Below are positions 60,309 through 64,000 of a stretch of 64,000 nucleotides of DNA, one piece after another. Position numbers and translations under genes: made by a program. The notes under the pieces were generated by a model, which was not told the DNA's origin, did no database searches, and worked only from the letters and a program-made list of their open reading frames with translations. The number at the start of each line of letters is the position of its first letter. Position 1 is the first letter of the stretch. The DNA is from Parafrigoribacterium mesophilum (lineage in GTDB: Bacteria; Actinomycetota; Actinomycetes; Actinomycetales; Microbacteriaceae): contig NZ_JBDJAF010000002.1 of the NCBI RefSeq assembly GCF_039652555.1, positions 124,001-188,000 on the forward strand. The letters are read 5' to 3'.

Positions 60309-62125
60309 TAGTACTTTCTTTCAGTCGGCGGGTAGTTCGTCACGACAACCGGTTTGGTGCCCAACTTGATGTGACCGCCGGCCGAGGTCTCGGGGTCGCC
60401 GGTGAGGTAGGCCATCGTGTGCACCATGAAGTTCTCATCGTCGCGCTTCGGGTAGTCCTCGCGCATGTGGCAGCCGCGACTTTCCTTGCGGTTCCGTGCA
60501 GAGTACACGACCACCTCGGCAAGGTCGAGCAGGAAGCCCAGTTCCACGGCCTCCAGCAGCTCCGTGTTGAAGCGCTTGCCCTTGTCCTGCACGCCGACGT
60601 TGCGGTAGCGAACGCGCAGCTGCTGAATGAGCTCGCCGACCTCCCGCAGAGTTTCGTCGGTGCGGAACACCTGGGCGTTGCGGTCCATGTTCTCCTGCAG
60701 CTCTTTGCGGATCGCGCCGACCCGTTCGCTGCCGTCGCCACCGCGGGTGTGCTCGAGCAAGGCGCGGATGCCCGTGGTCGGGTTCTCCGGCAACGGCACC
60801 CAGTCTGCGGTCTTGATGAACTCCACGGCGTTGTCGCCGGCGCGCTTGCCGAACACGTTGATGTCCAGCAGCGAGTTCGTGCCGAGCCGGTTCGAGCCGT
60901 GCACGCTCACGCAGGCGCACTCACCGGCGGCGTACAACCCAGGCACCGTCTGGGTGCTGTTCGCCAGCACCTCCGCATTCACGGTGGTGGGGATGCCGCC
61001 CATCGCGTAGTGCGCTGTGGGCAGCACCGGGATCGGCTCGGTGTACGGCTCGACCCCCAGGTAGGTGCGGGCGAATTCGGTGATGTCCGGCAGCTTCGCG
61101 TCGATCACCGCCGGCTCGAGGTGGGTGAGGTCGAGGTACAGGTAGTCCCGGTACGGTCCGGCGCCACGCCCCTCGCGAATCTCGGTCGACATCGAGCGGG
61201 ACACGATGTCGCGCGGTGCGAGGTCCTTGATGGTTGGCGCGTACCGCTCCATGAAGCGCTCGCCGTCGGCGTTGCGCAGGATGCCGCCCTCACCGCGGGC
61301 GGCCTCAGACAGCAGGATGCCCAGGCCGGCCAGACCGGTCGGGTGGAACTGGAAGAACTCCATGTCCTCCAACGGCAAGCCGTTGCGCCAGAGAATGCCG
61401 ACGCCGTCACCGGTCAGAGTGTGCGCGTTCGAGGTGGTCTTGTAGATCTTGCCGAAACCACCGGTGGCGAAGATGAACGCCTTGCCCTGGAACACGTGCA
61501 GCTCGCCGGTCGCCAGCTCGTAGGCGACCACGGCGGACGGCTTCTTAACCCCGTCGACCTCGACCATGAGCAGGTCCAGAACGTAGAACTCGTTGAAGAA
61601 GTTGATACCGTGCTTGACGCACTGTTGGTACAGGGTCTGCAGGATCATGTGGCCCGTGCGGTCGGCCGAGTAGCACGACCGGCGCACGGCGCTCTTGCCA
61701 TGGTCGCGGGTGTGACCGCCGAAGCGACGCTGGTCGATCAGGCCGTCCTCGGTGCGGCTGAACGGCAACCCCATGTGCTCGAGGTCGATGACCGCGTCAA
61801 TGGCTTCCTTCGCGAGGATCTCCGCGGCGTCCTGGTCCACCAGGAAGTCACCGCCCTTGACGGTGTCGTAGGTGTGCCACTCCCAGTTGTCCTCCTCGAC
61901 GTTGCCGAGGGCCGCGGCCATGCCGCCCTGGGCCGCTCCGGTGTGGGAACGAGTCGGGTAGAGCTTGGAGATCACCGCGGTATCCGCGTTCGGTCCGGCC
62001 TGGATCGCCGCGCGCATCCCGGCGCCACCGGCGCCGATGATCACGATGTCGTGCTTGTGGTAGTGCACACCGTCAATCAGCGTGCCTTCGTGGTTCTCGC
62101 CCGTCACGGTATCCTGTGCCGCCAT
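60308..62125 (-). CDS. sdhA: succinate dehydrogenase flavoprotein subunit
   Basis: 605 residues; oxidises succinate to fumarate. FAD-binding DIVIIGAGGAGMRAA near 29-43, TRSHTGAAQGGMAAALGN with the flavin-linked His, FHPTGLAGLG, RYAPTIKDLAPRDIVSRSM with the catalytic Arg, and HGSNRLGTNSLLDI. ATG at 62125 shares one base with the sdhD stop (TGATG). Confidence 0.96.
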   Translation of the reverse strand: MAAQDTVTGENHEGTLIDGVHYHKHDIVIIGAGGAGMRAAIQAGPNADTAVISKLYPTRSHTGAAQGGMAAALGNVEEDNWEWHTYDTVKGGDFLVDQDAAEILAKEAIDAVIDLEHMGLPFSRTEDGLIDQRRFGGHTRDHGKSAVRRSCYSADRTGHMILQTLYQQCVKHGINFFNEFYVLDLLMVEVDGVKKPSAVVAYELATGELHVFQGKAFIFATGGFGKIYKTTSNAHTLTGDGVGILWRNGLPLEDMEFFQFHPTGLAGLGILLSEAARGEGGILRNADGERFMERYAPTIKDLAPRDIVSRSMSTEIREGRGAGPYRDYLYLDLTHLEPAVIDAKLPDITEFARTYLGVEPYTEPIPVLPTAHYAMGGIPTTVNAEVLANSTQTVPGLYAAGECACVSVHGSNRLGTNSLLDINVFGKRAGDNAVEFIKTADWVPLPENPTTGIRALLEHTRGGDGSERVGAIRKELQENMDRNAQVFRTDETLREVGELIQQLRVRYRNVGVQDKGKRFNTELLEAVELGFLLDLAEVVVYSARNRKESRGCHMREDYPKRDDENFMVHTMAYLTGDPETSAGGHIKLGTKPVVVTNYPPTERKY

Positions 62126-62571
62126 CAGCTTGCCGCGCAGAACGACGGGAGGAGGTTGGCGGCTTGGCCTGCGGGGCAGGGGTCGAACGAAAAGATCACA
62201 AGGGTTCCCAGAATAAGTAGTACGACGGTGGCGGCAACGAGGCCGCCCTTGAAGATGACGGATAGAAGCCGGTTGTGGGCGTAGTCGTTGACGATGGTGC
62301 GCATCCCGTTGGCGCCGTGGATCAGCGCGAGCCACAGCATCGCGCAATCCCAGACCTTCCAAAACGGGTCGGACCACTTGCCGCCGACGAAAGCGAAGTC
62401 GAGCGCCTTGATGCCCTCGCCGGTGAGCAGGTTCACGAACAGGTGGCCGAAGATGAGCACGAGCAGCAGCACGCCGCTGGCGCGCATGAAGATCCAGCCC
62501 CACTTCTCCATGTTCATACCGGCGCGGCGGCGGGTGGGGAGCGCGGTGCGGGGGGCGTCAATGGTGGTCAT
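62125..62571 (-). CDS. sdhD: succinate dehydrogenase membrane anchor subunit
   Basis: 148 residues with three hydrophobic segments; WIFMRASGVLLLVLIFGHLF carries a haem-ligand His and LALIHGANGMRTIVNDY the Asp-Tyr quinone-site pair typical of SdhD. Forms the membrane part with SdhC. ATG at 62571, 4 bases after the sdhC stop. Confidence 0.9.
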   Translation of the reverse strand: MTTIDAPRTALPTRRRAGMNMEKWGWIFMRASGVLLLVLIFGHLFVNLLTGEGIKALDFAFVGGKWSDPFWKVWDCAMLWLALIHGANGMRTIVNDYAHNRLLSVIFKGGLVAATVVLLILGTLVIFSFDPCPAGQAANLLPSFCAAS

Positions 62572-62575
62572 GGTC

Positions 62576-63031
62576 TTATGCCCCTTCGCTGAAGACGTGC
62601 ATCAAGTGGATCGGGGCGAAGCCGAGCATCAGGATGACCCAGATCACGATGACGATCCAGTACAGCGCCTTCTCGTGCTTGGCGCCGAAGCGCCAGAAGT
62701 CGACGAGGATGATCCGCAGGCCGTTGAGCGCGTGCAGCATGACCGCCGCGACCAGGATGGTCTCGCCGAGCCCCATGATCGGGTTCTTGTAGGTGCCGAT
62801 CACCGCGTTGTACGCCTCCGGACTGACCCGCACGAGCGAGGTGTCCAGAATGTGCACCAGCAGGAAGAAGAAGATGCCGACGCCGGTGATCCGGTGCAGC
62901 ACCCACGACCACATGCCGAGGTCACCACGGTAGAGAGTGCCTACAGGGGCCTTCGGTTTGCTGAGTCTGGGAAATGGATACTTTTTCGCTGGCCGTGGGG
63001 CGACCAGGGCCCCCGTGGACTTCTCCGGCAC
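62576..63031 (-). CDS. sdhC: succinate dehydrogenase cytochrome b556 subunit
   Basis: 151 residues, three hydrophobic segments; GMWSWVLHRITGVGIFFFLLVHILD contains the SdhC signature HRxTG (shown here as HRITG) and the haem His, and MLHALNGLRIILVD follows. GTG at 63031 is chosen since GGGAGG lies 7 bases upstream; the TTG two codons earlier is too close to it. First gene of the sdhCDAB operon, divergent from the guanylyltransferase gene. Confidence 0.9.
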   Translation of the reverse strand: MPEKSTGALVAPRPAKKYPFPRLSKPKAPVGTLYRGDLGMWSWVLHRITGVGIFFFLLVHILDTSLVRVSPEAYNAVIGTYKNPIMGLGETILVAAVMLHALNGLRIILVDFWRFGAKHEKALYWIVIVIWVILMLGFAPIHLMHVFSEGA

Positions 63032-63159
63032 GAGCAACCCTCCCTGAGGTTCTTCGTCCCGTGAGCGGGACAGACGATTGGTCGGGATTCCGACAACGCC
63101 AGTCTATTCCCACCGAATACCGCACGGGCACGGCAGGGCGGGCAGCGGCGACCTCCGGC

Positions 63160-63165
63160 TACAGT
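63160..63165 (+). promoter_or_regulatory. -10 box of a probable leaderless promoter
   Basis: TACAGT ends 6 bases before the ATG of the guanylyltransferase gene, so transcription would start at or next to the start codon. No ribosome binding site precedes the ATG, which agrees. Confidence 0.5.
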
Positions 63166-63171
63166 GGTCGC

Positions 63172-64000
63172 ATGGTCCCCAACCCGAGTGCACTTGACCG
63201 GCTCTACAGCATCATCCCGGCTGGCGGCATCGGTTCGCGGCTATGGCCGCTGTCCCGCGCTGATGCCCCGAAGTTCTTGCACGACCTCACCGGCAGCGGC
63301 AAGACGCTGCTGCGCGCCACCTGGGATCGGCTCGTCCCGTTGTCCGGCCAGGACCGGATCATGGTCGTCACCGGTCGGGCGCACCGGGCGGCGGTAGAGC
63401 AGCAGCTGCCGGAGCTGACCGACCCGAATGTGGTGCTCGAGAGCGAGCCCAAGGATTCCAGCGCCGCGATCGGACTGGCAGCGGCCATCCTGGTGAACCG
63501 CGAGCCGGATGTGATCATTGGATCGTTCGCTGCCGACCACGTGATCGGGGACACCCGCGGCTTCAAACGCGCGGTTGCCCAGGCGGTGGCGGCGGCCGAT
63601 GCCGGATACATCTCCACCATCGGGATCACGCCCACTGAACCGGCGATCGGCTTCGGCTACATCCACTGCAATGGCACCCTGGAGATCTCCGGCGCTCCGA
63701 GCGCCGTGCTCGCCGACTCGTTCGTGGAGAAGCCGGCGCTCGAGGTCGCCGAACGGTACCTCGCCGACGGTCACTACCTCTGGAACGGCGGCATGTTCGT
63801 CTCCCGGGCCGATGTCTTGCTCGAGCAGCTCGGCAAGTCAGAACCGGAGTTGCTGGCCGGGCTCACCGAGCTGGCGGCAGCCTGGGACACCCCGCGCCGC
63901 GGTGCGGTGGTGGACAAGGTCTGGCCGCGGCTGAAGAAGATCGCCATCGACTACACGGTCGCCGAGCCCGCCGCCGCGGCAGGACGGCTGGCGGTCGTGC
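63172..64000 (+). CDS. manC: mannose-1-phosphate guanylyltransferase (partial, runs off window)
   Basis: Makes GDP-mannose from mannose-1-phosphate and GTP. The 276 codons present include the nucleotide-binding IIPAGGIGSRLWPLSR near 14-29 with PKFL, SEPKDSSAAIGLAAA, FAADHVIGD, IGFGYIHC, FVEKP and WNGGMFVSRADVLL, and KIAIDYTVAEPA near the window end. About 75-90 more residues are expected. GDP-mannose feeds glycolipids, glycoproteins or exopolysaccharide. Confidence 0.92.
   Translation, partial: MVPNPSALDRLYSIIPAGGIGSRLWPLSRADAPKFLHDLTGSGKTLLRATWDRLVPLSGQDRIMVVTGRAHRAAVEQQLPELTDPNVVLESEPKDSSAAIGLAAAILVNREPDVIIGSFAADHVIGDTRGFKRAVAQAVAAADAGYISTIGITPTEPAIGFGYIHCNGTLEISGAPSAVLADSFVEKPALEVAERYLADGHYLWNGGMFVSRADVLLEQLGKSEPELLAGLTELAAAWDTPRRGAVVDKVWPRLKKIAIDYTVAEPAAAAGRLAVV

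Overview
The window is high-GC, densely packed bacterial DNA with many 4-bp ATGA/GTGA overlaps between genes, GTG/TTG starts and probable leaderless transcripts. Gene content (Tat lipoproteins, eukaryote-type NADP isocitrate dehydrogenase, succinate dehydrogenase in C-D-A-B order, an ECF sigma factor fused to an anti-sigma-like domain, a mevalonate pathway cluster, several ABC exporters) points to an Actinomycetota, most likely a member of the Microbacteriaceae. No rRNA, tRNA, CRISPR array, phage or transposase gene was seen; the whole window reads as chromosome.

Layout. 1-3090: a carbohydrate-type importer (Tat lipoprotein, permease, single-domain ATPase). 3091-7099: a heterodimeric ABC exporter preceded by a 15-bp tandem repeat and a structured leader that includes a 23-codon reading frame. 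7292-9449: alkyltransferase-like protein, an acetyltransferase and isocitrate dehydrogenase, whose promoter carries a perfect palindrome. 9653-14276: branched-chain amino acid importer with a fused LivM-LivG protein. 14539-16912: NagZ-like hydrolase and NagB deaminase. 17334-24681: a seven-gene minus-strand sugar operon (Gfo/Idh oxidoreductase, binding protein, two permeases, TIM-barrel isomerase-like enzyme, second Gfo/Idh oxidoreductase, ROK regulator), flanked by a ROK kinase and a secreted GH20 hexosaminidase. 27934-33771: MFS and ABC exporters. 33782-34511: two DUF202 genes, one broken. 34548-40438: mevalonate pathway with an HMG-CoA reductase-mevalonate kinase fusion, divergent from HMG-CoA synthase. 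40439-40969: a 5'-truncated secreted-protein remnant. 41027-44790: riboflavin operon ribD-ribE-ribBA-ribH under an FMN riboswitch. 44876-51763: glycerol/dihydroxyacetone use (glpF, glpK, a DhaM-HPr-EI fusion, dhaL, dhaK). 52066-59187: acetyltransferase, trpS, xthA, BrkB-family membrane protein, a second PTS Enzyme I and the fused ECF sigma factor. 59233-59517: two similar structured non-coding elements. 59547-63031: sdhCDAB. 63172-64000: start of a mannose-1-phosphate guanylyltransferase that runs off the window.

How the genes work together. Large parts serve carbon and amino-sugar scavenging: import, NagZ/GH20 release of N-acetylhexosamines, ROK phosphorylation and NagB deamination, with glycerol and dihydroxyacetone entering through GlpF/GlpK/DhaKLM. 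Isocitrate and succinate dehydrogenases feed respiration. The mevalonate cluster makes isoprenoid precursors from HMG-CoA to isopentenyl diphosphate; no isomerase or thiolase gene lies in the window.

Non-coding structure is unusually rich. Three copies of an 82-bp inverted-repeat element lie between genes. A second short repeat family (core GGTGGTYGAGCC) forms an array upstream of dhaK and is embedded in both interdomain linkers of the DhaM fusion. Two binding-protein genes are followed by intercistronic hairpins. All functions are assigned by reading translated sequence and motifs; no database search was run.
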